In this document: one piece after another, positions 33,886 to 42,381 of the stretch
Layout of the letters: each line of letters begins with the position of its first letter
Numbering within the stretch: position 1 is the stretch's first letter
Source of the DNA: Streptomonospora nanhaiensis
GTDB taxonomy: Bacteria > Actinomycetota > Actinomycetes > Streptosporangiales > Streptosporangiaceae
Length of the DNA stretch: 64,000 bases
Reading direction: 5' to 3'
NCBI RefSeq assembly: GCF_026642255.1
Contig: NZ_CP113264.1
Location: 310,001 to 374,000, forward strand
Made by a program: the position numbers and the translations under genes
The notes under the pieces: model-generated
What the model was told of the DNA's origin: nothing
The model's database searches: none
What the model saw: the letters and a program-made list of their open reading frames with translations, nothing else

Positions 33886-34728
33886 CTAGCCCGCGCGCCA
33901 GGTGCCGTCCTGGAGCGCTCCTCCCGCCTGGGGGCCCATGAGAGAGAGCCCCCCGTCCACGAAGAGCGAGGCCCCGGTGACGTAGGACGACCCCCGCCCG
34001 GCGAGGAAGGCCACGGCGTCCGCCACCTCGTCGGCGTGGCCGGGGCGGGGGATCGGGTAGCCGCCGCGCGTGTCCAGTCCCGGCGGCTCCTCGTGCTGCC
34101 CGGTCATGGGCGTGGCGATCTCACCCGGCGCCACCGCGTTCACGGTGATGCCGTACAGCCCCAGTTCGAGGGCGAGCACCCGGGTCAGGAGTTTGAGGCC
34201 GCCCTTGGCGGCGCAGTAGGTCCCGGCGTTCACCCGGGGGAACTCCTCGTGCACGCTGGTGATGTTGACGATGCGTCCGCCGCGTCCCGCGTCGCGCATG
34301 TGGGTCGCCGCGATCCTGGAGCAGAGGAACGGGCCGTCCAGGTCGACGGCCAGGACCTCGCGCCAGCGCTCGTAGTCCGTCTCCAGCAGCGGTTCGTCCG
34401 ACCCGGTCCCGGCGTTGTTGACCAGGACCCCGACGCCCCCGAGTTCCCCGATCAGCTCGGCGACGGCCTCGGACCCGCCCACCGGGTCGGAGAGGTCGTG
34501 CCTGCGCACCACCGCCCGGCGTCCGGCCTCCCCGATCTCTGACTCCGTCCGGCGGATGCCCTCCTCGTCCGAGTGGTACGTGATGCCGAGGTCGAAGCCC
34601 TCGCGCGCCAGGCGGACCGCCGTCGACCGCCCGATCCCGCTGTCCGCGCCGGTCACCACCGCCACCCGGTCGTAGCCGTCGAACTCGCGCACCCCGTCCA
34701 CGCGGGCGTCGTCACGTCGTTGCTCCAT
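33886..34728 (-). CDS. Short-chain dehydrogenase/reductase (SDR)
   Basis: 280 aa from ATG 34728 (AAGGGGG upstream). Classical SDR: cofactor motif TGADSGIG, NNAG strand motif, catalytic Ser in NITSVHEE and Y-x-x-x-K in TYCAAKGG, and a C-terminal GASLFVDGG. Uncharged residues after beta-2 (THYSDEEG region: GITYHSDEEG) do not settle NAD versus NADP. The layout is close to glucose 1-dehydrogenase/3-oxoacyl reductase-like oxidoreductases. Soluble enzyme, single gene unit, divergent from the GNAT gene; substrate unknown. Confidence 0.88.
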   Translation of the reverse strand: MEQRRDDARVDGVREFDGYDRVAVVTGADSGIGRSTAVRLAREGFDLGITYHSDEEGIRRTESEIGEAGRRAVVRRHDLSDPVGGSEAVAELIGELGGVGVLVNNAGTGSDEPLLETDYERWREVLAVDLDGPFLCSRIAATHMRDAGRGGRIVNITSVHEEFPRVNAGTYCAAKGGLKLLTRVLALELGLYGITVNAVAPGEIATPMTGQHEEPPGLDTRGGYPIPRPGHADEVADAVAFLAGRGSSYVTGASLFVDGGLSLMGPQAGGALQDGTWRAG

Positions 34729-34892
34729 GGCTGCGCACCCCCTTGTTCCCTGCGCCCGGCCGGGCGCACGCACTCGGGGTCCCGGCTACCCGGTGGGTGC
34801 TTCCGTACACGTGCGTCCGGGCGGCGCCGTGGTCCGGGTTCCCGTCGGAAAACGGATTGACCGCGCCCGCCGGTCCCGTGGTGTCATGGCCT

Positions 34893-35675
34893 GTGACGAA
34901 CATCGAAGGCCTGCTCGCGGCCTATGACGAGCAGTTGCGCGGCGCCCCAGCGGACCTCCCCGACGGGGTGACGGTGGAGCGGGACGGACCGGTGACGCGG
35001 TTGGTGGGACAGCGCCGGGGGCTCGTCACCGCGCCGCCCGACCCGGGCGTGCGCGGGGACGAACTGGACCGGCTGATCGCCCGGCAGCGGGAGCGCTTCG
35101 CGGCGCGCGGCGAGGCGGTGGAGTGGAAGACCCACGGGCACGACCGGCCGGAGGACCTCCCCGACCGCCTCCGCGCCGCCGGGTTCGCGCCCGAGGAACG
35201 GGAGACCGTGCTGATCGGCCGCACCGACGTGGTCTCCGCCCCGGCCCCGCCCGAGGGGGTCGCCCTCCGCCGGGTCGGTGAACCGGACGACATGCGCCGT
35301 GTCGCCGACATGGAGTCGCGCGTGTGGGGCGGCGACTGGAGCTGGCTGGGCGAGGACCTGATCGCCCGGACCGCCGCGGACCCGGACGGTATCGCCGTCC
35401 TCGTGGCCGAGGCCGGCGGGGAGGTGGTGTCGGCCGCGTGGCTGGTGTTCCTGAGGGGTACCGAGTTCGCCGGGCTCTGGGGCGGCTCGACCCTGCCCTC
35501 GTGGCGGGGGAAGGGGATCTACCGGTCCCTGGTGGCCGCCCGCGCGCACATCGCCGCGGCACGCGGTGTCCGCTACCTCCGGGTCGACGCCACCGACGCC
35601 AGCGCGCCCGTCCTGCGCCGCCTGGGTTTCGAGGGGGTGACCACCACGACCCCGTACGTCTGGTCCCCGGCCTGA
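34893..35675 (+). CDS. GNAT-family N-acetyltransferase
   Basis: 260 aa from GTG 34893; the SD is weak and GTG codons slightly upstream are alternatives. The C-terminal half carries the GNAT fold: LVAEAGGEVVSAAWLVF strand, acetyl-CoA pyrophosphate loop LPSWRGKGIYRSLV (the R/Q-x-x-G-x-G/A type motif) and VDATDASAPVLRRLGFEG. The N-terminal 100 residues are a less conserved helical extension. It is divergent from the SDR gene, with which it may share a promoter region. Acceptor substrate unknown. Confidence 0.82.
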   Translation: MTNIEGLLAAYDEQLRGAPADLPDGVTVERDGPVTRLVGQRRGLVTAPPDPGVRGDELDRLIARQRERFAARGEAVEWKTHGHDRPEDLPDRLRAAGFAPEERETVLIGRTDVVSAPAPPEGVALRRVGEPDDMRRVADMESRVWGGDWSWLGEDLIARTAADPDGIAVLVAEAGGEVVSAAWLVFLRGTEFAGLWGGSTLPSWRGKGIYRSLVAARAHIAAARGVRYLRVDATDASAPVLRRLGFEGVTTTTPYVWSPA

Positions 35676-35707
35676 GCCGCGGGGTCCGCCCGCCCCCGCC
35701 CGGGGGC

Positions 35708-35762
35708 GGGACCCGCGCACACGGAACGGGCGGGGCGGCCCCGGAAGGCCGCCCCGCCCGTC
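35708..35762. repeat. 55-bp exact repeat, copy 1, containing a terminator hairpin
   Basis: The sequence from GGGACCCGCGCACACGGAAC to CCCGTC is identical at 36665-36719. It contains a perfect 15-bp hairpin (ACGGGCGGGGCGGCC, loop CCGGAA, 35726-35761). This copy lies between the GNAT gene (+) and the winged-helix regulator (-) and overlaps the regulator's stop codon. Confidence 0.75.
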
Positions 35763-36069
35763 AGACCTGCCCCTCCACGCCCTCGGCGATCTGCCGCAGC
35801 GCCCTGAGGTGGAGCGTGAGCGCGTCGCGCCCCTCCCGGCTGAGCGACAGGTAGGTGCGCGGCCGCCTGCCCGCGAACGCCTTGCGGACGACGACGTAGC
35901 CCGCGTTCTCCAGCGTGGTGATCTGCTTGGAGAGTGCGGAGTCGGAGACCTCCACGGCGTCGCGCAGCGAGGCGAAGTCCGACTGCTCCACCGGTGCCAG
36001 CGCGGCGAGGATGGAGAGGCGCACGGGTGCGTGGATGACGGGGTCGAGCGACTTGCGCGGGTGGTTCAT
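35761..36069 (-). CDS. Winged-helix transcriptional regulator (HTH_34 / MarR-like)
   Basis: 102 aa covering one winged helix-turn-helix domain. HAPVRLSILAALAPVEQSDF is helix 1, LRDAVEVSDSALSKQITTLE the recognition region, and VVVRKAFAGRRPRTYLSLS the basic wing. Small one-domain regulators of this kind usually sit next to a membrane protein gene they control. Here the 147-aa membrane protein lies 25 nt upstream in the same direction. Probably dimeric and cytoplasmic; the inducing signal is unknown. Confidence 0.85.
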   Translation of the reverse strand: MNHPRKSLDPVIHAPVRLSILAALAPVEQSDFASLRDAVEVSDSALSKQITTLENAGYVVVRKAFAGRRPRTYLSLSREGRDALTLHLRALRQIAEGVEGQV

Positions 36070-36094
36070 GGTCGTTCTCCGGATCGCCGGTCGT

Positions 36095-36538
36095 TCACCT
36101 GGTGGCCCTGCGGACGCCGACCAGGTTCACCAGGACCGCCGCGAGGAAGGGCAGGCCGTTCAACGCCGCCCCGACGGACCACCAGACGACGGAGCCGGTG
36201 AACACGGTCAGGCCCATGGACACCGTGACGGTGAGGAGGAGGACGCCCGCCCCGGTCAGAACGTAGTGCACGGTCAGATGGCGGCGCAGGGCGACGGGGC
36301 GGCTGTAGGCGTACCAGTTCATCGCGATCAGGGTGAGCACGGCCGTCGCGTACGCGACGGCGCGGGGGGCGGGCCCGACCGGGGCCAGGCCGACCACGAG
36401 GACCGCGCAGACCATGAGGGCGCCCAGGCCCGTGACGGTCAGCGCCGGCCAGCGCGCCCGGCCGCGGATCCTCCGGCCCACCGCGTCGGCGTGGTCGAGG
36501 ATCTCGGCCGCTTCTCTCCGGTCCAGGTCCTGCTCCAT
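36095..36538 (-). CDS. Small membrane protein paired with the winged-helix regulator
   Basis: 147 aa from ATG 36538 (GGGAGG upstream). A hydrophilic N-terminus (DLDRREAAEILDHADAVGRRI) precedes four predicted TM helices (ALTVTGLGALMVCAVLVVGL, AVAYATAVLTLIAMNWYAY, HYVLTGAGVLLLTVTVSMGL, WWSVGAALNGLPFLAAVLVNL). It resembles the uncharacterised membrane partners of HTH_34 regulators. It forms a two-gene operon with the regulator downstream. No transport motif is visible. Confidence 0.78.
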   Translation of the reverse strand: MEQDLDRREAAEILDHADAVGRRIRGRARWPALTVTGLGALMVCAVLVVGLAPVGPAPRAVAYATAVLTLIAMNWYAYSRPVALRRHLTVHYVLTGAGVLLLTVTVSMGLTVFTGSVVWWSVGAALNGLPFLAAVLVNLVGVRRATR

Positions 36539-36664
36539 GGGCGCCTCCCGCCGTCGGTGGTTCCTTGAAGTGTCCAGGATGGCATGTACTTTCTGCTTTG
36601 GAAAGTAGTTTCTGCTTTGGACTCCTCTTTCGGTCCGCCCGCTCTCCGGAGTCGGGGCGGGGGA

Positions 36665-36719
36665 GGGACCCGCGCACACGGAACGGGCGGGGCGGCCCCG
36701 GAAGGCCGCCCCGCCCGTC
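36665..36719. repeat. 55-bp exact repeat, copy 2, containing a terminator hairpin
   Basis: Identical over 55 nt to 35708-35762, including the 15-bp hairpin (here 36683-36718). It lies 16 nt past the stop of the acyl-CoA dehydrogenase gene (-), where it can act as terminator. Confidence 0.75.
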
Positions 36720-36735
36720 GCGGGTCCGGTTCGCC

Positions 36736-38553
36736 CTAGAAGGCGGACTCGGGAACGTCCATCAGGTCGAGGTCGACGCCCTCGGCCACGCGCAGCTCGG
36801 CGGCGATGCGCGGCAGGAACTGCTCGGCGAAGAAGCGCGCGGCGGCGATCTTGCCGGTGTAGAAGTCCTTGTCCGCCTCGCCGGCGCCGTCGATGCTGTT
36901 CAGGGCCACCTCGGCCTGGCGCAGCAGCAGCCAGGCGAGGACGACGTCGCCGAACGACATCAGCAGGCGGGTGGAGTTCAGGCCCACCTTGTACAGCTCG
37001 CGCGGGTTCTCGGCGGAGCCCATCGCGTGGCCGACCATGAGCTCGACGAGCTTCTCGACGTTGCCGAGGCTCTCCAGGAGCAGCTTGCGCTCCTCCTTGA
37101 GGCGGCCGTTGCCGGCCTCGCTCTCGGCGAAGGCCCTGATCTCGCCCGAGAGGGCGCCCAGCGCCTGGCCGCCGTTCTTCACGATCTTGCGGAAGAAGAA
37201 GTCCTGGGCCTGGATCGCCGTCGTGCCCTCGTAGAGGGTGTCGATCTTGGCGTCCCGGATGTACTGCTCGATCGGGTACTCCTGCAGGAACCCGGAGCCG
37301 CCCAGGGTCTGGAGGGACTCGGCGAGCAGCGCGTAGGAGCGCTCGGAGCCCACGCCCTTGACGATCGGCAGGAGGAGGTCGTTCATGGCCTCCAGCTCCG
37401 TGACGTCCTCGCCCCTGGAGTGCGCGATCTGGATCTCGTCCTGCTGCGTGGCGGTGAGCAGGACCAGGGCGCGCATCGCCTCCACGTAGGACTTCTGCGT
37501 CATGAGGCTGCGGCGCACGTCCGGGTGGTGGGTGATGGTGACCTTGGGGGAGTTCTTCGACCCGGCGAGGTCGTTGCCCTGCACGCGCTCCTTGGCGTAC
37601 TCCAGGGCGTTCAGGTAGCCGGTGGAGAGGGTGGCGATGGCCTTCGTGCCGACCATCATCCGCGCGTACTCGATGACGAGGAACATCTGGCGGATGCCGT
37701 CGTGCTTGTCGCCGACGAGGTAGCCGATGGCGGGGTGCTTGTCACCGAAGGTCAGCTCGCACGTGGTGGAGGCCTTGAGGCCCATCTTGTGCTCGACGTT
37801 GGTCACGTAGGCGCCGTTGCGCTCGCCGAGGGAGCCGTCCTCGTTGACCAGGAACTTGGGGACCAGGTACAGGGACAGGCCCTTGGTGCCGGGGCCCGCG
37901 CCCTCGGGGCGGGCGAGCACCAGGTGGAAGATGTTCTCGGACATGTCGTGCTCGGCCGAGGTGATGAAGCGCTTGACGCCCTCGATGTGCCAGGTGCCGT
38001 CGCCCTGGTCCACGGCCTTGGTGCGGCCGGCGCCGACGTCCGACCCCGCGTCGGGCTCGGTCAGCACCATGGTGGCGCCCCAGCCGCGCTCGATCGCGAG
38101 CCTCGCGAACTCCTTCTGCTTCTCGTTGCCCTCGGAGAAGAGGATGCTCGCGAAGCCGGGGCCGGCGGAGTACATGTGCACGGAGGGGTTGGCGCCGAGC
38201 ACGAGCTCCGCGGCGGACCAGACCAGGGAGCGGGGGGCGCCGAGGCCGCCCAGCTCCTGGGGGAGGTCGAGGTTGTACCAGCCGGCGTCCATGTAGGCGT
38301 GGTAGGACTTCTTCAGACTCTCGGGGACGGCGACGGTGTTCGTCTTGGGGTCGAACACCGGCGGGTTGCGGTCCGCGTCCTCGAACGACTCGGCGATGAC
38401 GCCGGTGGCGAGGCGGTCGACCTCGGCCAGGATGGTGCGCGCGGTCTCCTCGTCGAGCTCCTCGAAGGGGCCCTCGCCCAGTACGTCCTGGCGCCTGAAG
38501 ACCTCGAAGAGGTTGAACTCGATGTCGCGCAGGTTGCTCTTGTAATGCGTCAT
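36736..38553 (-). CDS. Acyl-CoA dehydrogenase, FadE5-like
   Basis: 605 aa from ATG 38553. Long-form ACAD with extended N- and C-terminal regions as in mycobacterial FadE5. FAD/substrate motifs are visible: [13 protein letters not shown] (middle-domain signature), [20 protein letters not shown], and the C-terminal [15 protein letters not shown] containing the catalytic Glu. It catalyses the first step of fatty acid beta-oxidation, oxidation of acyl-CoA to trans-2-enoyl-CoA, passing electrons to ETF. It is a single gene behind a 46-bp operator-like palindrome and ends in the repeat-borne terminator. The expected regulator would be a TetR-type fatty-acyl-CoA sensor, not in this window. Confidence 0.93.
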   Translation of the reverse strand: MTHYKSNLRDIEFNLFEVFRRQDVLGEGPFEELDEETARTILAEVDRLATGVIAESFEDADRNPPVFDPKTNTVAVPESLKKSYHAYMDAGWYNLDLPQELGGLGAPRSLVWSAAELVLGANPSVHMYSAGPGFASILFSEGNEKQKEFARLAIERGWGATMVLTEPDAGSDVGAGRTKAVDQGDGTWHIEGVKRFITSAEHDMSENIFHLVLARPEGAGPGTKGLSLYLVPKFLVNEDGSLGERNGAYVTNVEHKMGLKASTTCELTFGDKHPAIGYLVGDKHDGIRQMFLVIEYARMMVGTKAIATLSTGYLNALEYAKERVQGNDLAGSKNSPKVTITHHPDVRRSLMTQKSYVEAMRALVLLTATQQDEIQIAHSRGEDVTELEAMNDLLLPIVKGVGSERSYALLAESLQTLGGSGFLQEYPIEQYIRDAKIDTLYEGTTAIQAQDFFFRKIVKNGGQALGALSGEIRAFAESEAGNGRLKEERKLLLESLGNVEKLVELMVGHAMGSAENPRELYKVGLNSTRLLMSFGDVVLAWLLLRQAEVALNSIDGAGEADKDFYTGKIAAARFFAEQFLPRIAAELRVAEGVDLDLMDVPESAF

Positions 38554-38594
38554 GGACAGCTCCGCTGTGTCCTGGCCGCGGTGTCTGTACACGC

Positions 38595-38640
38595 GGATCT
38601 ACCGACTAGTAACAAATCAATGTTACTACCGAGTAGATCC
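38595..38640 (-). promoter_or_regulatory. 46-bp nested palindromic operator upstream of the acyl-CoA dehydrogenase
   Basis: The plus strand reads GGATCTAC, 4 nt, TAGTAACA, 6 nt, TGTTACTA, 4 nt, GTAGATCC. Both the inner 8-bp pair and the outer 8-bp pair are perfect inverted repeats about the same centre. It starts 42 nt upstream of the ATG, where a repressor would block transcription. TetR-family regulators often bind such sites as a pair of dimers. Confidence 0.7.
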
Positions 38641-38856
38641 CTACGCCAGTAGCGCGAGGGACTTGTGGCCCGCGAGACACCCAGAAGTGGCGGAACGCGG
38701 GGTCCCGGGGAGCGGAGGGCCCCGGCGCGGCGCCGTGGGGCCGCCCCCGTCCGGGGCGCCGAACCCGCGTGTCCGGCCGTTCGTCGCGGCTCCGCGCCGG
38801 GCGCGCCGGGGCCGCCTGCCCCGGCCCGTCGGCGGCCCGCGGACCCCTGCGGGCCG

Positions 38857-40447
38857 GGGCAGGAGCGGCCGGTCAGGGTGGACGGCCACCTGGCCGAGGG
38901 CGTCACGCCCGACCAGGTGGAGCGCTGGGTGCAGTCCGCCACCGTCCTGCACTCGAACGGCGACGCGCTGGACATCGCGGTCCGGGGTGACCGCGTCGTC
39001 GGGGTGCGCGGCAGGGCGGCCGACCGCGTCAACCGCGGACCGCCGCGTCCGTCCAGGTCAACAACGTGCACCCGATCCGCGGGATGCTCGGCAGGCCCGG
39101 CGCCGGCGTGCTCCGGATGAACGGGCTGCCCACGGCGGAGAACACGCGGGAGTGCGGCGCCGACGGCGACCTCACGGGCTTTCGCAACTGGAGCAACGGC
39201 GCCCACGTCGCCGACCTCGCCGCGGTGTGGAACCTCGACCCCGAGAGGATCCCGCACTGCGCGCCGCCCACCCACGCGATGCAGATCATGCGCTACGCCG
39301 AGAAGGGCTCCGTGCGCTTCCTGCGGGTCAGTGCCACCAACCCGGCGGTGTCGCTCCCCGAGCTGCGGCGGATCCGGTCCCTGCTCGCGGGGCAGGACCT
39401 GTTCCTGGTGGTGCAGGACATCTTCATGACCGAGACGGCCGAGCTCGCCGACGTGGTGCTCCCCGCGGCGGCCTGGGGCGAGAAGACGGGCACGCTCACC
39501 AAGCAGCGACCGCACCGTCCACCTGTCCGAGAAGGCCGTCGACCCGCCCGGCGAGGCCCGGCCCGACCTGGACGTCTTCCTCGACTAGGCGCGCAGGATG
39601 GACTTCCGCGACAGGGACTGGGAGCCGTTCCCGCAGTGGCACGACCCCGAGTCGGCCTTCGAGGCGTGGAAGCGGGCCAGCGCCGGGCGGCCGTGCGACT
39701 ACACGGGCATCACCTACGCGAAGCTGCGCGGCGGGAGCGGCGTCCAGTGGCCCCGCAACGCCGACAACCCGGACGGGACCGCGCGGCTCTACGCCGACGG
39801 ACGGTTCTGGGCCGTGCCCGACCGGTGCGAGGGCTACGGGCGGGACCTGGTCACCGGAGCTCCGGCGGACGCGACCGGGTACGCCGCGATGAACCCCTCC
39901 GGGCGTGCGGTCATCAGGGCGGCCGAGCACCTGGAGCCCCACGAGGCGCCGGACGGGGAGTACCCCTTCGCCCTCGTCACCGGCCGCACGCTCTACCAGT
40001 TCCACACCCGCACCAAGACCGGGCTCGTCCCGCAGCTGCGGTGCGCGGCCCCCGAGGTCTGGGTGGAGGCGGCCCCCTCCGACGCGGAGGACGCGGGGTC
40101 CGCGAGGGGGACCTGGTGGAGGTGGTCTCGCCGCGCGGAGCGGTCCGGGCGCGGGCGCGCATCGCCGGGATCCGCCCGGGCGTGCTGTTCGTCCCCTTCC
40201 ACTACGGCTACTGGGACTCGGAGGACCGCGGCGGGGGAGAGGGCGTCCCGAAGGACCGGGCGGCCAACGAGATGACCGTCACCGACTGGGATCCGGTGCC
40301 CAGGCAGCCCCTCTTCAAGACCTCGGCGGCGGGACGCCTGCGCCCGCGCCGACGACGACCGCGTCCCGGCCCGTCGGCGAGGGGGTGCCCGAGACCCGGG
40401 GTGGACCGGGGGCGATGGCGGAGGAACGGGTGGAGGGCGGTTCGTGA
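38857..40447 (+). pseudogene. Molybdopterin oxidoreductase (assimilatory nitrate reductase-like), decayed
   Basis: Pieces of one protein family in changing frames. (1) PVRVDGHLAEGVTPDQVERW...VGVRGRAADRVNRG at 38857-39045. (2) After a missing middle, VNNVHPIRGMLGRPGAGVLRM through AAAWGEKTGTLTK at 39060-39503. (3) After a one-base shift near 39505, TVHLSEKAVDPPGEARPDLD, then an in-frame TAG at 39586-39588 where the family normally continues YARRMDF. (4) MDFRDRDWEPFPQW through PQLRCAAPEVWVEA to about 40095. (5) After another one-base shift, GDLVEVVSPRGAVRARARIAG...PLFKTSAA to about 40340, with a last shift before the probable old stop at 40445. The N-terminal region that binds 4Fe-4S in relatives reads TVLHSNGD; I cannot tell whether that is decay or a cluster-less subfamily. 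Confidence 0.85.
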
Positions 40448-40929
40448 TGGGAATGGCGATCGCGCTGCGGGAACTGCACCGTTCGGAGGGCCACCTGCTC
40501 CACCAGCTCCTCGCCCTGGTCGAACGCCACCGGGACGAACCCGAGATCCACCACGTGGCCGGGGACCTCGCCACGTGGTCGCGGGAGCACGTGCGGGAGC
40601 TCGCCGCGACCGGCCCCCGCCACGGCCTGGAGCCGGAGAACCTGTCGGAGGGCGGCCCGGAGCCGCTCGGCGGGACGCGCGAGGACCCGGGGGAGCCGCT
40701 GGACGCCCGTTCGGATCCGGATCTCCTGCTGCTGGCCGACCCGAGGAGGCTGTACCGCATGGCCGCGGGGGTGTCGGTGGACTGGGAGCTCCTCGGCCAG
40801 GGCGCCCAGGCGCTCGCCGACACCGAGCTGCTCGCGCTCACCCGGCGGTGCCACCCGCAGACGGTGCGGCAGATGAACTGGGCGGACGGCATGCTCAAGG
40901 CCCTCTCCCCGCAGGTCCTGTCCGGCTGA
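40447..40929 (+). CDS. Hypothetical protein, hemerythrin-like layout, formerly paired with the molybdoenzyme
   Basis: About 160 aa; the start is ATG 40447 or the overlapping GTG 40444, with GGAGG 8 nt upstream. The start overlaps the ancestral stop of the decayed molybdopterin oxidoreductase, so the two were an operon. The protein is alpha-helical: ALRELHRSEGHLLHQLLALVERH, then WSREHVRELAATGPRHG, with spaced His/Glu that recall hemerythrin or ferritin-like helices. No confident family. The frame is intact although its neighbour has decayed, so it either retains a separate role or has not yet been lost. Confidence 0.6.
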   Translation: MGMAIALRELHRSEGHLLHQLLALVERHRDEPEIHHVAGDLATWSREHVRELAATGPRHGLEPENLSEGGPEPLGGTREDPGEPLDARSDPDLLLLADPRRLYRMAAGVSVDWELLGQGAQALADTELLALTRRCHPQTVRQMNWADGMLKALSPQVLSG

Positions 40930-40980
40930 GGCGCGGGCCCGTCCCGTGCCGCGCTCCGGGGACGCGGCCGGGAGCGGCGG

Positions 40981-41286
40981 TCAGAAGTCCGTGGAGGACT
41001 CCGCCGGCGCCGTCGAGGGGCCGCCGGCCGCACGGATGCTCCGCACGTGGACCAGTCGGCTGAGCCGGATGACGGGGCGGATCAGCAGTTCGACGCTGCC
41101 GAGCAGGAAGCACCACGTCCCGACCGTCATCCAGGCCGGGAGGAAGAACATGATGCTGCCCGTGATGAACCACAGCGCGATGAGCGTGTCGTTCGCGATG
41201 CTCAGCGCCTCGTACCGGCGGCGGACGACCAGTTCCTCGCGGCCGATGTGGACGACCAGGGGCCGTCCCCGCTGTGACCCGGGCAT
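40981..41286 (-). CDS. YrhK-domain membrane protein
   Basis: 101 aa from ATG 41286 (GAAGGGAG upstream). Two TM helices (IANDTLIALWFITGSIMFFL and MTVGTWCFLLGSVELLIRPV) separated by a short turn, preceded by REELVVRRRYEALS. This matches the small YrhK-like domain, a two-helix module of unknown function found in bacteria. The C-terminus is Ser/Ala/Pro-rich. It is convergent with the preceding gene; nothing suggests its role. Confidence 0.75.
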   Translation of the reverse strand: MPGSQRGRPLVVHIGREELVVRRRYEALSIANDTLIALWFITGSIMFFLPAWMTVGTWCFLLGSVELLIRPVIRLSRLVHVRSIRAAGGPSTAPAESSTDF

Positions 41287-41324
41287 GGTGGTCTCCCTTC
41301 CTCTCGTCGGACCGGTCGGCCCGG

Positions 41325-41411
41325 GCCCAGGTCGGCCAGGACCGCGGCGGCGACGAGCCCGGCCGCTCCCGCTCCCACGACGACGTCGCAGGTCCTCGGC
41401 AGACCGGTCAC
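41325..41411 (-). pseudogene. Remnant of an FAD-dependent oxidoreductase (N-terminus only)
   Basis: Minus-strand frame beginning ATG 41411: MTGLPRTCDVVVGAGAAGLVAAAVLADLGP. This is a full dinucleotide-binding beta-alpha-beta start (G-x-G-x-x-G) as in FAD-dependent dehydrogenases, but similarity ends after about 29 residues and the frame runs into the upstream region of the YrhK gene. It is a truncated relic of a flavoprotein gene. Confidence 0.6.
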
Positions 41412-41550
41412 CCGGCCAGCGTAGGCCCGAGCCCCGGCGCCGTCCCGGACGTCGACCGGTGAGCCGCGGAAGCGCCCCCGGGGGGAATCCCGTCCACCGG
41501 AGCCCCTGAGCTCCGCACGGAACGCCGGAAACCGGCTGAGGACACGGAAA

Positions 41551-41578
41551 GGGCGGCACCCCTGGAGGAGTGCCGCCC
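41551..41578 (-). terminator. Hairpin after the duplicated-domain lipoprotein
   Basis: GGGCGGCAC and GTGCCGCCC arms around a 10-nt loop, 38 nt past the stop of the lipoprotein gene at 41617. Confidence 0.5.
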
Positions 41579-41616
41579 CGGCGGGCCCGGTCGCCCGCTC
41601 TCCCGGGTTCCGGAGA

Positions 41617-42381
41617 TCAGACCTGGTACTCGGTGATCACCTCGGCGAGGCCGTTCACGATCACGACCTCGGCGTAGACGAAGGTTCCCTCCGCAAGGGC
41701 GGTTTCGAGCTCGTCGAAGGGGCACGACACGTTTCCGTGACCGTCCTCGTGGAGGCCCTCCTCGCCGGGGCAGACGTAGATCCCGCCGACGTGCGACGTG
41801 GTCTCGTCGACGTAGAACGCCTGGTTGCCGACGAGGTACTCGTACGGGGCCAGGTAGGTGACCTCGCCCGTCAGGGTCGTGTTCACCCCTTCGTTCGAGG
41901 AGTCCCCGCCCGCGGAACCGTTGTCGGGGCTCTCCGGGGTGTCGGGATCCCCGTGGCCGTCCGTCTGGTACTCGGAGATCGACTCGGCGAACCCGTCCAC
42001 GATCGCGACCTCGGCGAGAACGACGGTTCCCCCCTGAAGGGCGGCGTCGAGCTCCTCGTAGGAGCACTCCACGATCCCGTAACCGCCCTCGTCGACGCCG
42101 TCCTCGGCGGGGCAGACGCTGATCCCGCCGAGGACCTGCGTGGTCTCGTCGACGTGGAACGCCTGGTTCTCGACGAGGTACTCGTTCGGGGACAGGTACG
42201 TGACCTCGCCAGCCAAGGTCGCGGTCACCCCTTCCGCGCCGTTGTTCTCGGCGCTCTGGGCCTCCGCGTCGAACGCCTCCGCGTCGACCGCGTCCGGGCT
42301 GAAGCAGCCGGTCGCGCCGAGGGTGATCAGGCCGGCGGTGAGAAGGGCCAGGAGGGAGGAGCGGGTGCTGCGGCTCATCAT
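41617..42381 (-). CDS. Lipoprotein made of two tandem copies of an 89-residue domain
   Basis: 254 aa from ATG 42381. Signal peptide with lipobox LGATGC (Cys26), an acidic linker, then repeat 1 (51-139) and repeat 2 (165-253), joined by a 25-residue Gly/Asp/Ser linker. The copies are clearly homologous: GVTATLAGEVTYLSPNEYLV against GVNTTLTGEVTYLAPYEYLV, QAFHVDETT against QAFYVDETT, and endings FAESISEYQ against LAEVITEYQ. Each holds two cysteines at equal spacing (SVC ... VEC; YVC ... VSC), probably disulphides outside the cell. It is acidic and membrane-tethered. Family unknown; the beta-rich repeats suggest a small binding domain. Confidence 0.78.
   Translation of the reverse strand: MMSRSTRSSLLALLTAGLITLGATGCFSPDAVDAEAFDAEAQSAENNGAEGVTATLAGEVTYLSPNEYLVENQAFHVDETTQVLGGISVCPAEDGVDEGGYGIVECSYEELDAALQGGTVVLAEVAIVDGFAESISEYQTDGHGDPDTPESPDNGSAGGDSSNEGVNTTLTGEVTYLAPYEYLVGNQAFYVDETTSHVGGIYVCPGEEGLHEDGHGNVSCPFDELETALAEGTFVYAEVVIVNGLAEVITEYQV

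Noticed and set aside
40447..40929. Calling the post-molybdoenzyme gene a hemerythrin
   Set aside because: The His/Glu spacing is only suggestive; I could not trace a full metal-binding set.
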